From Buxus sempervirens (Eukaryota > Streptophyta > Magnoliopsida > Buxales > Buxaceae): 64,000 nucleotides of DNA. The position numbers and the translations under genes were made by a program. Numbering within the stretch: the first letter of the stretch is position 1; each line of letters begins with the position of its first letter. Location: contig OX387191.1 in the NCBI GenBank assembly GCA_947561395.2, positions 35,047,439-35,111,438 of the forward strand. The letters run 5' to 3'. The notes below the pieces were generated by a model that saw only the letters and a program-made list of their open reading frames with translations, searched no databases and was not told the DNA's origin. Shown here in pieces: positions 31,314 through 43,305 of the stretch.

Positions 31314-33375
31314 CTAGTGGATTTAAGCCATGTTTTGTGTATTTGTTCATGTTTTGTTTTTACTTTTGAATGCTTGCTATTTTGTTTATTTTGACATGTT
31401 TGATGTATTTTAAACCTGATTTGTATGATTGGAATACCCATGAAAATAGGGCATGTATGTGTTGCTTGATTGTGGCTAGAAACAGGTATAGGGGGAACTT
31501 ATCTTGTTACATGATTTTGTTGTATTCTATGATAACATGCTTTAATTTGGGTTTTAAATGCTATGTGTTGAGCATGAAAATTAAGAGCATGAAATCTAGG
31601 AATTTAGTGGATATTTTGAGGCTTTCAAGCATGTTTTCCTTAACTAAATGCTTCTTGTACAATATGATTAGTTGCTGTATTTTTTTAATGACATGCTTTG
31701 ATTGGGGCAGGAAAGATATATTTTGAGCATGAAAATTATGAGCATGAAATCTGGGATTTTAGTGGATGTTTTTGGGTTTTCAAGCATGTTTTTCATGACT
31801 AATTGTTTTTTGTACAATATAATAACATGCTTGTGTGATATTTTTTGGGTATATAATAATCATGAGCACATTTGGGTGTTTTTATTATCTTGCTTGCTTG
31901 TGTTTATTTATTTCCAATATGATGTCATATCTGCCTTGGTTTGTGAATAAAAATGTACTTGGCTACAAAAAAGAGTGGCAAGGGGCTAGGACATTGTGAA
32001 TGCACCTTTATTTCAAATGCACTTGAGCACTTTAAATCTTTTACATAGCCTACCTATTACCTATAGGAAGTTGAACCCAAACGTGTGTAGTTTGGCACAA
32101 CGAGGTCGTTACTTCGGAAAGCGAAAGTGAAAACATTCACCTTAGAACTTTGAGCTAATGATGTGATGACATTGTGGATCTTTGATTCTGGTCATCACTA
32201 GGCTTGAGATCTAAGTTTCCATTAAACCAAAACCCAAAACCTAAAACCCTTACGCTTGAAGGTGGAGAAACACATTTTCAGCTAAAGTAAACAATTACGA
32301 TGGGGAAATTGGTGTAATTGAGGGAAGGCCGTTTGGATGGTTCATAGGCCAAGGTATGATATGAATGCCATATTGAAGGTAAACACAAGGTAAGAAGGTA
32401 ATGTCATTTTTTTTAATTATTTTCATATCATGTAAAACAAGTGCCATGGTGTCCATGTGTTTGGAATGGAATTTTTCCCAATGAGGTTTGTATCCTAAGA
32501 TTGGTGTAGCCTATAGGAAGAGTTTTTTTTAACTTTGCTCAGAAGTTATCTTCCCCAAAATCCATGTAGGAGGCAACCAAAAGTCCAAAATCTATGAATA
32601 TGGTGTCTGATTTTGAGGGAACATGTGCCCTCATGCATTTTTTTTGCAAATATAGTGTCAAAGTCCACTTTGGGACAGTCTAGAAGCTTGTCAATGGTGA
32701 ACCCTATGTTGGATGAGCAATCAAAGTCATTAAATCACTTGGAAAACAAAAACAATGAAATTCCATCCGTAAATCACATTATGTTTGTGGACATAGCTAG
32801 ACTGCATTTTATATGTGGACCTAACTTGACCGCATTTCATTTGTGGACATAGCCTGACCGCATTATAAATGCGGACACGGCTAGTCCGCAATAAGTATGC
32901 GGTTTTACAGATTTAAGCTATTCTAGCAACTTTTTTAAACCAACTTGGTTCCTTTAACCTCTTAAGTAATATAAACAGATGTTAAACACTTCAATAAGAG
33001 TAAATAGCATCCAAATTCTTCCAAACTCACCTGAATCAAAAGGGTTAAGTTTTTTTAGGAAATTTTACCTAAGTTGAAGATGTAACTTAACTCAAAGAGT
33101 GGAAGTGATAAAGAAAAAATGTGTGTGAATCAAAATACACTTTAATTGAACCTCAAACCATATCAATGATGCAAAACACATTCTTGAAGTTCAATTTAAT
33201 GGGAGAATGATGGAAAATTTCAAATCATCTTAAAATCTCCAAGGTTTGATAAGAACAATTCAATTTAAAAATCTGTTCTTGAATGAGAAATTTCCACAAA
33301 AAAAAATTAAAAAGAAAAAAAAATCAATTTGGGTCCCTTTTTCAACTCAGAAGTCCTAAAAAAAAGATTCAAAAA
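31314..33375 (+). other. E2 leader, no gene recognised
   Basis: An AT-rich leader with no frame resembling ORF1 of E1. A roughly 100-bp stretch starting tgagcatgaaaatta occurs twice (about 31567-31668 and 31724-31826). CCGCA palindromes occur at 32781-32905. Short open frames here do not resemble known proteins. Confidence 0.6.
32781..32905 (+). repeat. E2 leader palindromes
   Basis: GACCGCAT/ATGCGGAC-type dyad at 32856-32876, TCCGCA/TGCGGT-type dyad at 32885-32903, and two weaker copies before them. They share the core of the E2 LTR palindromes although they lie 1.5 kb beyond the LTR. Confidence 0.6.
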
Positions 33376-33680
33376 TATCATGGGCCTCTGAAAGCCTTTG
33401 AATTTCAAATTTTCCTCAAAATTTCCATGGGCCTTTGAAAGCCTTTGAATTTCAGATTTTCTCCAAAATTTCCATGGGCCTCTGAAAGCCTTTGAATTTC
33501 ATATTTTTAACTTCACAGGCCTTTTAAAGCCTTAATTTAGAAACTCATAGGACCTTTGAAAGCCTGAAATTTCAAATATTTATCCTCATAAGCCTCTAGA
33601 AGCTTGCGTGATTCTAGAACCCTTCATAGGCTCCTGGAAGCTTGAGTAATTTCAGGGGGCTTTGGAAGCCTTAATTCCAA
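33376..33680 (+). repeat. E2 leader array D: about 50-bp units
   Basis: Six or seven diverged units of the type gggcctctgaaagcctttg. Arms flanking a 7-8 base loop change together in some units: AGGC/GCCT near 33519, AAGC/GCTT near 33590, and wobble forms GGGC/GCCT and AGGC/GCTT in others. It lies upstream of the next array and gag. Confidence 0.65.
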
Positions 33681-33689
33681 ATTCATATC

Positions 33690-34105
33690 TTATGAGACAT
33701 GTTGGAAGCCCTAAAATATTCCAACAACTCTTTGGATGGTCTTTTTCATACCAACCAATTCATATCTTGTCATGTTAGAAGCCCTAAAATAATCCAACAA
33801 CTCTTTGGATGGTCTTTTTCGTACCAACCAATTCTTATCTTGTGGGACATGTTGGAAGCCCTAAAATATTCCAACAACTCTTTGGATGGTCTTTTTCGTA
33901 CCAACCAATTCATATCTTGTGGGACATGATGGAAGCCCTAAAATATTCCAACAACTCTTTGGATGGTCTTTTCTGTACCAACCAATTCATATCTTGTGGG
34001 ACATGTTGGAAGCCCTAAAATATTCCAACAATTCTTTGGATGGTTTTTTTTGTACCAACCAATTCATATCTTGTGGGACATGTTGGAGCCCTAAAATATT
34101 CCAAC
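33690..34105 (+). repeat. E2 leader array E: about 77-bp tandem repeat
   Basis: Six units containing ctctttggatggtcttttt, the last two diverging. Most units open with GTTGGAA...TTCCAAC, a perfect 7-bp dyad around an 11-base loop. Reading frames across the array (SPKIFQQLFGWSF repeats) are products of the repeat and not genes. It ends about 120 bases before gag. Confidence 0.88.
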
Positions 34106-34227
34106 AATACTTCAAAATGAATAATAAAAAACCAAAAAAAAAAACAAAAAACAAAAAAAAAACAAAAAAAAAATCCAAGATTATGTTCACCTAACCTGCA
34201 TTCATAGGTATGTGAATAACATAAAAA

Positions 34228-35870
34228 TTGGTGCTAACATATTTCTTTATTTTTCTTTATCCAGGTACCAGTATACTTGCAACCATTGCTCCCGTGACCA
34301 GATCGAGAGCTCGTACAATGAATCCTACTGAGAACCAGGCTGCTGCTCCTACTCAAGACTTTGCTCAACTGCAAGAGCAGGTGGGAGGGCTTGCCCAAAT
34401 TCTAGAAAACTTACTGGCTGTTTAGGCCCAACAAGCCCAAGCCCTGAACCAAGCCTCCACCTCATACCAACATGCCACCTCCAGCTCAACCCATCCTTGA
34501 ACCCACTTCTGAACCTATCCCTAAACCTATACTGATCATGGAAGAGACAGTTGAATCTGAGAAAGAGAAGGAAAAATAGAGAATAAAGGAGGAGATGGAA
34601 ATGAAGTTCTTGCATAGGCTGGAGATGATTCAGGAGGAACTAAGAGAAGTGAAGGGGGTGAACAGTTATGGAGGCACGAACTTTGAAGACTTGTGCCTAT
34701 ACCCTGACATATGCTTATCGGCCAAATTCAAGTGCCCAGACTTTGATAAGTACGATGGCACTGGCTGCCCTATAAGCCATCTGAAGCTCTATTGTGGGGC
34801 TCTATGCCAATTTGGCTGGGATGACGGCATTCTAATTTAGTTATTCCAAAGGAGTTTGACAATAGCCACTCTGAGGTGGTTTGCCACACTTGACCATGGG
34901 AAGATTAGAAGATGGAAGGATTTGGCAGATGCATTTTCGGCCCAATACAAATTCAATTCTGAAATTGTGCCAGATAGGTATGATGTAATGAGGATAAGCA
35001 AGGAAAAGGACGAATCTGTGAGGCAATATGCCAAGAGGAGGAGGGAGACTGCCTCCCAGGTTAAGCCACCAATGTTGGAGCCTGAAATGATCTCAACATT
35101 TATAAGTACACTGGGACAGCCCTTCTACAATCACTTGGTGGGTCAGACCACCACCAACTTTGCGGCCCTAGTACAAGTGGTTGACTGGATTGAGGACGGG
35201 GTCAGATCAGGAAAAATAATTGATTACTCTGCTATGGCTGGTCAGTCAGATTCTTCCAAACTCTTTTGCACAGAAGAAAGGAAATGGAGTTAAGAAGAAT
35301 GGGAACAAGAAAGAAGGAGAAGTAAATCTGGTACAAGTTCCTCCTTCCAGAAAACCACTCCACATCAATGTTCCTGCACCCCAGCAGACCCAGCAGCCAC
35401 AAACCAACTATCAAACTCCACTCAACATCAATTTCTCTCCATCCGTGCCTGCAAATCAGAAGAGGGTTTTCACTAAGGAAGAAAGAGATGCCTGGATGGC
35501 AGCAAGAAGGAATAGAATCTTCACTCCTATTCTCGTGTCACTTTCCCAGTTATTATCAACCTTACTGAAGACGAGATATGTAACCTTGAAGGAGCCAAAC
35601 CCGAATGCATCTAAGGGGAGGAATTTTGATCCCTCGGTCACTTGTGATTTTCACATGGGTGCACCAGGTCACCCTATTGACAACTATTGGCCTTTAAAGC
35701 ATGCCGTTCAGGACTTGTTGGATCAGAAAGCCTTGTCCTTCAATACAACTACATCCACCCCTTCTGGAAATGACATTGGGCAAAATCCATTGCCTTATCA
35801 CAATGGGGCAGGCTCGTCCAACTCAATTGCAACCATCTCTTCTATTCAAAAAACTTTTGACCCATCTTAG
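34228..35870 (+). mobile_element. gag: E2 gag region
   Basis: Translation shows APVTRSRARTMNP at the N terminus, the Tat gag phrase YDGTGCPISHLKLYCG near 34752-34800 and YAKRRRETASQVKPP, followed by a proline/glutamine-rich linker and a HMGAPGHP zinc-knuckle-like remnant near 35655. The order matches E1. The region is clearly degraded, with several breaks. Confidence 0.82.
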
Positions 35871-37065
35871 TTGATTGCTCCCATAGGATCTTCGGTTAAA
35901 GTTCATTTATATTAGGGAAAAAGGGGAGATGAAATTAATGTCATTTCCAAAAAGAATGATCATGCTGCTGAGCATATTAGCTCTTCCTTGGACCGTGTTT
36001 CCTCTCTCATGGCCCAATTAAGTATTGCAAAGCCTCATCTTGTTATCAATTACAATCCATCCACTTTTTCTCCATCCATTCCATCAAAGGCACCCTTGGT
36101 CATCAACTGTGATCATCTCAACGCTTCAGTTACCTCTTCATCTCCTTTACCTTCAAAATCATTTCAACCAAAGCAACTCCCAACCTTGGTTGTAGATGTT
36201 CCTCCTACTCAGGCTTTTTCATCCAAGTCCAAACTTCCTCCCCTTATGATAAATGTTCCAAAGCCCAATTACTCAGAATCAGCTGTGCCATGGAATTACA
36301 ACGAGGGCATTACAACCACAGTTCCAGTGGTCGAGAGACAGAACCAGGAGGAGGTGAACCTCATGATGAGGTCTGGAAGGTGTGTAAGATAAGAGGGAAA
36401 AGAAAAAGAATTGGAAGTTGAGAAGGAAAGAAAAGAAGCAAAAGAGAAGACAAAATTGAAAGGAAAAGAAAAAATAGGGGAAGACACTCCCCAGGTTACT
36501 GAAAATGAAACAGCTAATCTTATAAAGATAATCAAAAAGAGTGAATTCAACATTGTCGATCAGTTAAATAAGGTCCCTGCCCAGATTTCAATACTGGGAC
36601 TTTTACTGAATTCTGAAAAGCATAGGGATTCATTATTAAGGGTGCTTCAGAGTGCACATGTGCTCAAAGCTATTGATCCAAATCAGCTAGGCAAAACGGT
36701 TGGCCAAATCTTATCTCACAATGTGATAAGTTTTTAAGAAAGTGAGATAAGCCCAGGTGTGTGTTATCATGTTGACCCTTTGCACATTACTGTGCTTTGT
36801 AAGGGCAGTATGATAGCACGAGTTTTAATTGACAATGAGTCAGCCTTAAATGTTTGCCCATTAATCACTTTTGTTAAGCTTGGTTTGGATCAATCCAAGA
36901 TCAAACAAAATGGGAGGATTGTGAGGGCTTTTGATAGCTTTAAGACACACTCCCTAGGGGAGATTGAACTGCCGGTCACTATTGGACCCAATATCTTTAA
37001 CATCACATTTGAAGTGATGGATATCCCAGCAGCTTTCAATTTGCTCCTAGGAAAGCCGTGGATAC
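35871..37065 (+). mobile_element. E2 linker and protease region, first part
   Basis: A Ser/Pro-rich linker and a Lys/Glu-rich stretch (36390-36490) are followed by DQLNKVPAQISILGLLLNSE, which mirrors E1 around 10440. Then comes the retropepsin-like site IDNESALNVCP (about 36828-36860) and FNLLLGKPWI at the end. The frame is cut by a solo LTR at 37066; gatac at 37061-37065 is duplicated at 39457-39461. Confidence 0.82.
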
Positions 37066-39456
37066 TGTAACGCCTCGAACCCGAGTCAATGCAAACCAAC
37101 ATCCGACCCGAACCCAATTCGCTACTGTAACAACCCGAATTCAGTTCATCAACCAAATCCGAGCTGTTACTGGCCCATATCAAATAAACATCAAGAATAT
37201 ACCAGATTAGGAAATAAATGATCCATTCATTAATTAATTATCAGAGTGCGGAACATGTGTGTGCGGAAGTATAGTCTAAAATCCTCAAGAAACTAAGATA
37301 TAGTTAACCATCAAAATCAATATTAAAGTCTGGTAAAATAAAAGGGTCATTACTCTCTCATCTCTCTAATACATCAAACCAACATATGAATAATAATTTG
37401 ATCAAAATAACTAAATCCATATCAATCCACAACCTCAGACAAAATCCGGATAATAGTACTCTTTCAGCGAATAATCAGCTAGCTCTCCCTGGAAATCACT
37501 ACTATGATCCCACTCTTGCGTATCAGCTGAAAAATGAGATAAAGGTAGGGTGAGATACGAATATCCCAGTAGGTAACACATGCATGTTTAAACAGTTCAT
37601 ATACATAAAAATAATAGTTCATGCACGATTAAGCAATCTCGACTAAGTAGGCTCGTATAACCATTCGTATCGATCATGGAATACAAAACAATATATAAAA
37701 CAGTTCTAAATATAAATTTCAGCAAGTTCTATGATAGGAATCCAATATCATAAATCAATAGCATAATCCATACATTACTAGGATGCACTAAACAGTCACA
37801 TCCAACCAATATACCAATTACATGCCTCTAGCATGTATGCAATGGTAACAACATGTGTTTGTGATTTTAGTGTCATTGTAGGACTCACAAAGATAGATAA
37901 GCCTTTTGAGATGACTCTCAACGAAACGCTATACCACCGTGCGGCTTAGGAGTAGTGCTACTAATGATACTCAAGCCCCATGCAGCACAGCTTAGACAAG
38001 AGCCCTAGTCACTGACTTATTGTACACGTACTCATCAGAGTTGGCATGTACCACCAGCATGTAGCACCAGAATCAATACATGGAGATGGTCGCTTATCCA
38101 CATGTATAGGGAATCACCAGCGGCTCACCGGGGTGTCCCTTTAGACATAGGACCCTCCCAAACAAACCAACTTGCAAAGGAAGTACGCTCGCACAAGGGA
38201 GAAACTCAACCCAAATGAAATATCCCTTAGTTATCTAGTCACAACTATGGATCCATAACCAGCTATGCCCACTAGACTCCAAAAATCCCTAGAGTCTAAT
38301 AATTCTATAAGGGTTGGTGCCTAACGGCATATAAAGGGTAAAGTTGACATTTCCTTCAATATTCGGGTTAATTGAGTTGAACTTATGATTTGAATTCTCA
38401 TTATGTAATTATCTGGTTGATGGTGTAATTTAAAGATGTTCTGGTATCAAATGATTGGTCAAATTTTCCAAAGACTAAATTTCACAGTTTCATACAAAGT
38501 TTGGCAACTAATGTCCTAAATATCTCCCTAATTTATTTTTCTGTAAAACCAGAAATTTGATAAATTATTTTGGTCTTAAAACATCTTAATTAATGATTAA
38601 AATTGACTAAAAATAGTTTGGAATTGAATCAGGGTTTGAAAATACGAATTTATGAAATTTCTGCACAAAGCGCCCAGGATCGCCTAGGATCGATCCGGCG
38701 GTCTAAGGTAGGTGGTCGTTCAATTTAGGTCACCGACGATAAGTCGTCAAGCGGTCTCGAATTTTGCACTAGCACCTAAGAGCGCTAAGGATCGCCGAGT
38801 ACAGTAAACTCGGCGGTCACTCAAAAACGAACAGAACAGTTTAAAAACTTGATTTTTCACGTCCAAGATTATTCTAACATACATATAATATTGTTATCAA
38901 ACTAAATACATGAGTATATCCTATAAAAACATGCAATGGAGATTAATCAATCGTGAATACCAAAAACGAACATAAAACGGTGTTGCCTACCTCCTGCAGT
39001 CGTTTTCTTCCCTTCTCTTCTGAACAAAGACGAACACTATCACCAAGCAGTGTTCAGAAGACCAACATCAATGTACTCTCTCCCTTTTCCTTCTTCTTTT
39101 CTTCACCTTCTTGTCACCAGTTGCTCTCGGTTTCTTTCTTGCGGCTAAGCGAATACAATACGATTAGAAATACCCTCCGTATTCCACTAGGTTAATTTAA
39201 CGTATTTATATACCTCCTATTCCACGCAACTCACTTACATAAAACTCAATACACATCGCCCAATCATATCACATCAAGTTTAAATATTAATCATACCTTG
39301 ATATCTCTCGATCAGACGGTCAGATTTGTGTCCAACACTTGATCTCCACTGATATCACACTCACCTACGTCAACAAATTATTTCCGTCAATTATAACTCC
39401 CAAGGATATTATTTATTAATTTATTATATTGTTTAAGGAAAATTCGGGGTCTTACA
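37066..39456 (-). mobile_element. Solo LTR, chromovirus-like (2.4 kb), inside E2 protease
   Basis: TGTAACGCC...GGTCTTACA flanked by gatac on both sides (37061-37065 and 39457-39461). Sense orientation is minus: TGTAAGACCCCGAATTTTCC is the LTR start, and a TATA box (tatttatata at 39204-39213) reads on that strand. Removing it restores the protease sequence PWI-HSARAIP. It shares strongly conserved blocks (37920-38180) with the 57387 solo LTR. There is no internal region. Family is inferred from the ends only. Confidence 0.82.
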
Positions 39457-39461
39457 GATAC

Positions 39462-40620
39462 ACTCGGCTAGGGCAATACCATTCACTCTTCACCAAAGGG
39501 TAAAGTATATAAGAGGAAAAATGGTGATAACTGTCCTAGCTGAGAATTTAATACGTCCAATAGTGCCACCTGATGTACCCTTCATTAATGTCGAAATGAC
39601 TGTCGACAAAATTGCATTCCACTAATTCCAATTTGAGACTGTCAATTTCATACCTGGGGGGTGCGAGGATAAGAAAGTAAAGATGAACAGTGCTAAGAAA
39701 ATGGTGGAGAAAGTGCTGAGAAAATACAACTTCCATCCAGGGAAAGGTATGGGGGTCAACTTGCAAGGAAGGTTGGAGCCAATAAGGGCTAAGAAGCTTA
39801 CCCCTAAACCAGGATTGGGGTTTAAACCAAGAGGTTGGAGAAGGCAGAAGCAGAATGAAGAAGGAAATACAGAGCAAGAAAGCAAAGGAAAATTCCCTCA
39901 TTTAAGAGAAACTTTTCCAAAATCTTCCAACAAGATTTAGTTATCTCCTCCCATAGATCAGTTCAGACCTCCATACGGTAACACCAACCTTTTCATGAAG
40001 CCATATATCCCAATTTTGCAACTCTGCATCCCACCTTTTTCATCTAAAACAATGGGAAAGCCTGAGCTACAACCAGGACAGCAAAGGGATTTTTCTGAAG
40101 ATGTTGGGACTTTCTTTGCCATGACTGAGGGCAAAAGAGCAGAAGAAGCAGATGAGCTGCCCTTCATTGATTGGGCCATTGTGAAAATTCTGGATGAGGT
40201 CATATCTAGATTGGGCCCCACAGCAGAAAAGGGCGGAGTAATTTATTCGGTGATGATGGCATCGGATTTTGAACTTGAGGAGCAGGTTTGCATTATTTCC
40301 CCTGCTCCAGAAATTTTTTTTTGAAAAATTGGGAGGAAACTCCCCTTACCTTTGAAGCAGCGTTTGATTGGCAAATAGACGCGGCTTCCAAAAAAAAACT
40401 TCATTAATGGAATGCCCTTTTCCTGAAGGTTTTAATGAGCCTTCATCTTCAGGAAAAGCTTTTTCTTAATACTCTCAAAAAACAAAAAAAGATTTTTCCA
40501 TTTTTTCTAGAAAATTTAAATATTTCAAAAAGGTCCAAATCATTTATGAACCGTATAAGCAAACAGAATTAGATCAAGTTGAATATGACTTCGACCTTGA
40601 GCTCAACTTTGACCTAATGG
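39462..40620 (+). mobile_element. E2 protease tail with G-patch-like motif
   Basis: Continuation after the solo LTR. Translation at 39701-39785 gives VEKVLRKYNFHPGKGMG then NLQGRLEPI, a good G-patch pattern (GxGMGxNxQGxxxPI), followed by GLGFKP as in E1. The remainder to 40620 is an acidic linker toward RT. Degraded. Confidence 0.75.
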
Positions 40621-41654
40621 GGATCGAAGAAGAGACCGAGGTCGAAGAAGACGACCCTCCTAAAGAAACTGCATATCAATTGGAGCGTCATGAAAATGGT
40701 GTTCAACTTAATATTGAGGAGACCATTTCAATAAATCTAGGGACCAAAGATGACCCAAAAATGGTGAAAATTGGGGCATGCCTATCTAATGTGCAGCATG
40801 ATGAAATGTCACGGTTTTTGGCTGATTATAAAGATGTATTCGCGTGGTCGTATCGGGATATGCCGGGGTTGGATATTGACACGGTTGTTCACAGGCTACC
40901 AATTCTGCAAGGGGTTAAGCCAGTCAAGCAAAAGTTGAGATGATTGAAACCAGAATAGACACTAAAGGTCAAAGATGAAGTGGTCAAGCAATTCCAAGTT
41001 GGATTTTTGGCACTCTCCATGTACCCCGAATGGCTCACAAATATTGTGCCAGTACCAAAGAAGGATGGGAAAGCCAGAATGTGGGTGGACTACAGAGATC
41101 TGAACAAAGCAAGCCCAAAGGATGATTTTCCGTTGCCACTCATCGACATTCTGGTCGACAATACTGCTGTACATAGCCTGTTCTCATTCATGGACGGCTT
41201 CTCTGAATATAATCAAATCAAGATGGCAAAGGAAGATCAAGAAAAAACAGCTTTCATTACACCTTGGGGGTACCTTCCACTACACTGTCATGCCATTTGG
41301 GTTTAAGAATGCTGGGGCAACCTACCAGCGAGCCATGATAGCACTATTCCATGATATGATCCACAAGGAGATGGAGGTCTACGTAGATGATATGATTGCC
41401 AAATCTTGTAAAGAAGAAGACCACTTGATCAACTTGAAGAAGGTGTTTGACCGACTCCGGAAGTACAGTTTACGGCTCAACCCAGCAAAATGTGTCTTTG
41501 GGGCTACATTAGGAAAATTGTTGGGATTTATAATGAGCAGAAGGGGGATTGAGATTGATCCTGCTAAAGCAAAGGCGATTATTGAAATGCCACCACCCAG
41601 AACAGAGAAGGAAGTTAGTGGTTTTCTTGGAAGAATCCAATACATAAGCCGGTT
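40621..41654 (+). mobile_element. E2 reverse transcriptase region
   Basis: Translation shows WSYRDMPGLD and NIVPVPKKDGKARMWVDYRDL, the palm phrase FKNAGATYQR and catalytic YVDDM near 41382-41396. Similarity to E1 pol is high. The frame carries a few breaks and is interrupted at 41655 by TR-GAG within the phrase RIQYISRF. Confidence 0.87.
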
Positions 41655-42199
41655 TGTGCGCACGTCGTGCCGGTGCGAGGGCACGCGCGAAAGTGAGGGG
41701 AGAATTGGGGGTTAGGAGTCGCCACTGCCTGACGGGGTGCAGGCAGACACCTGGGTGCCCTAAGGATGTCTGTTTTAGTCTGCGGCTTGAGATTCTGAGA
41801 AAGGGCTCGGTTACGGTCCGGGGAAGTCCGTAGACACCCCAGTCCGCCCCGTCGGTTTGACGGGTCCCTTGGGTTTCCTGGTTTGGAGTCAACTCATTTC
41901 TGAACACTCACATGATTCCTAATCCAGCATGCACTTTTATTTAAGTCTGGTGGGGACCGTTGAAGCAGTATGAGTCCCCTTTTTTTATTGATTTTATCTT
42001 TCAGCTGTAAGTGAGATGAGTCTGGTTGGGTGGGCCCCGTTGGAAGGCCCACGAATCCTTATTGGGCCCAGGTGGGCCCCAGTCTCAAAAAGTGGGCTTG
42101 GGTTAACCCAAAGACCCAACGGGTTTAGTTTGATTAAATTCGGATCAAGTCAGCTGGATCCGGATCAGAGAATTCGGGTTTTGAGGCTTTTCTGGGTTT

Positions 42200-42278
42200 A
42201 ACCGCACACTCTGTGCGATTTGGGCGTAACCGCACATACTATGCGGTTACAGCCGAACCGCTCTGCGTGTGCGGTTTC
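42200..42278 (-). repeat. TR-GAG LTR palindromes downstream of TATA
   Basis: Three dyads: ACCGCAC/GTGCGAT, ACCGCAT-type arms around 42229-42249 (ACCGCA/TGCGGT) and ACCGC/GCGGT around 42256-42275. The stem is nearly constant and the loop varies. An identical copy lies in the 5' LTR near 51079-51157. Confidence 0.7.
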
Positions 42279-42847
42279 GGCCCAGAAAGCCTGAAATGCC
42301 AAAAATACGAGGAGGGCTGTGTTCGTATACCTCTCAGGGGGTTTTTACGAACTTCTGTGGGTCTCTAAGCTGAGCCACAGTGGCTCAAATGCTCCATTTT
42401 CGGAGTTTAGGCTTTTCCCCTTACCATGGGAGATATCTCATATGAAGGAAATGAGGAAAAGACGCACTATTGTCATGTCGAAAAATAACTTTCAAACAAG
42501 AAGTACAAGAATCCTAAAACATGCTTGAAATCAACTCATCTTCATGTATGTGAAACAAACATTGATAGGAAACAATACCTTGGGGCTTAAACCCTTGTGT
42601 GGGGTGTGAGGACCCCCTTTCTGAGACGAAAACAGTGGCTGGAAGCACCTCTCCCAGAAGCCGCAGCAAGCTTATTCCTCCTTCTTCAAGTTGGGTAGTG
42701 ATGGAGAAGTAGGATGAGCTTTGATGGGGTTTGAATGGTTTGGAATGCAAAAGGGGCAAAGAGAGAGGGTTTCGTACCAGGGACGAAGGGGAGAAGCAGT
42801 GGGAAATGAGCAAAGAATCGCCAGCCCCTGTCCAGAGTTCGGGTTTG

Positions 42848-43120
42848 CTATTTATAGAAAACAGGGACAAAACCGCACATACAGTGCGGTTTATGTGCAA
42901 TTTGGTCAAAACCGCACAGTAGGTGCGGTTTGGTCTAAACCACAGGGTATGTGCGGTTTGACAACGTCTTTTCAGCAATCATTAGGGGACAAACTGCGCA
43001 GGCGCAGACTAACGCGCCATGCAACCGTACTGTATGTGCGGTTGACTTTTCGGCGCCGCTTGCTCTGATTGGCTCGCGAGGGCGGTGGCCGAAAAATTCA
43101 ACCGCACAGCATATGCGGTT
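42848..43120 (-). promoter_or_regulatory. TR-GAG LTR TATA box and upstream palindromes
   Basis: CTATTTATA (42848-42856) is a TATA box on the minus strand. Just upstream in sense are five dyads with arms ACCGCA/TGCGGT or close variants, at about 42871-42892, 42908-42931, 42937-42958, 43021-43043 and 43098-43120. Loops differ. The last has seven-base arms. Confidence 0.75.
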
Positions 43121-43262
43121 GCGTTTTTCTTTCCCCTTTTGGCTTGAGTTGACGGCTGAGGTGACTCAGCCGCTGACTCGGACGAATCATGTTCCTCCAA
43201 TTTTTTATTATTTCCCATTTAACTTAGCATATTTTTGTTTGATCAAAATTTGGGTGCTTACA

Positions 43263-43305
43263 ACTGCCCCCCTTTGTCGAAGTCACCTGTTGACGAACGA
43301 CAAAG
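43263..43305 (-). other. TR-GAG polypurine tract within a stem
   Basis: On the minus strand AAAGGGGGGCAGT abuts the 3' LTR. Its AAAG belongs to a perfect 8-bp stem, CTTTGTCG (43272-43279) with CGACAAAG (43298-43305). E1 has the related arms CTTTGCCG and CAGCAAAG at the same place. Confidence 0.78.

Larger units (their letters stand above)
41655..43262 (-). mobile_element. TR-GAG 3' LTR (left on the plus strand)
   Basis: From TGTGCGCACG to GGTGCTTACA on the plus strand. TATAAATAG reads on the minus strand at 42848-42856. Palindromes lie at 42200-42278 and 42871-43120. The U5 tRNA-Arg complement is GGAGTCGCCA at 41715-41724. Open frames in it (also present in the other LTR) have no resemblance to proteins. 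Confidence 0.93.

Noticed and set aside
33699-34194. Overlapping frames with SPKIFQQLFGWSF repeats, looking like a repeat protein
   Set aside because: They arise from a 77-bp non-coding tandem array whose unit length lets several frames stay open; position is the E2 leader.
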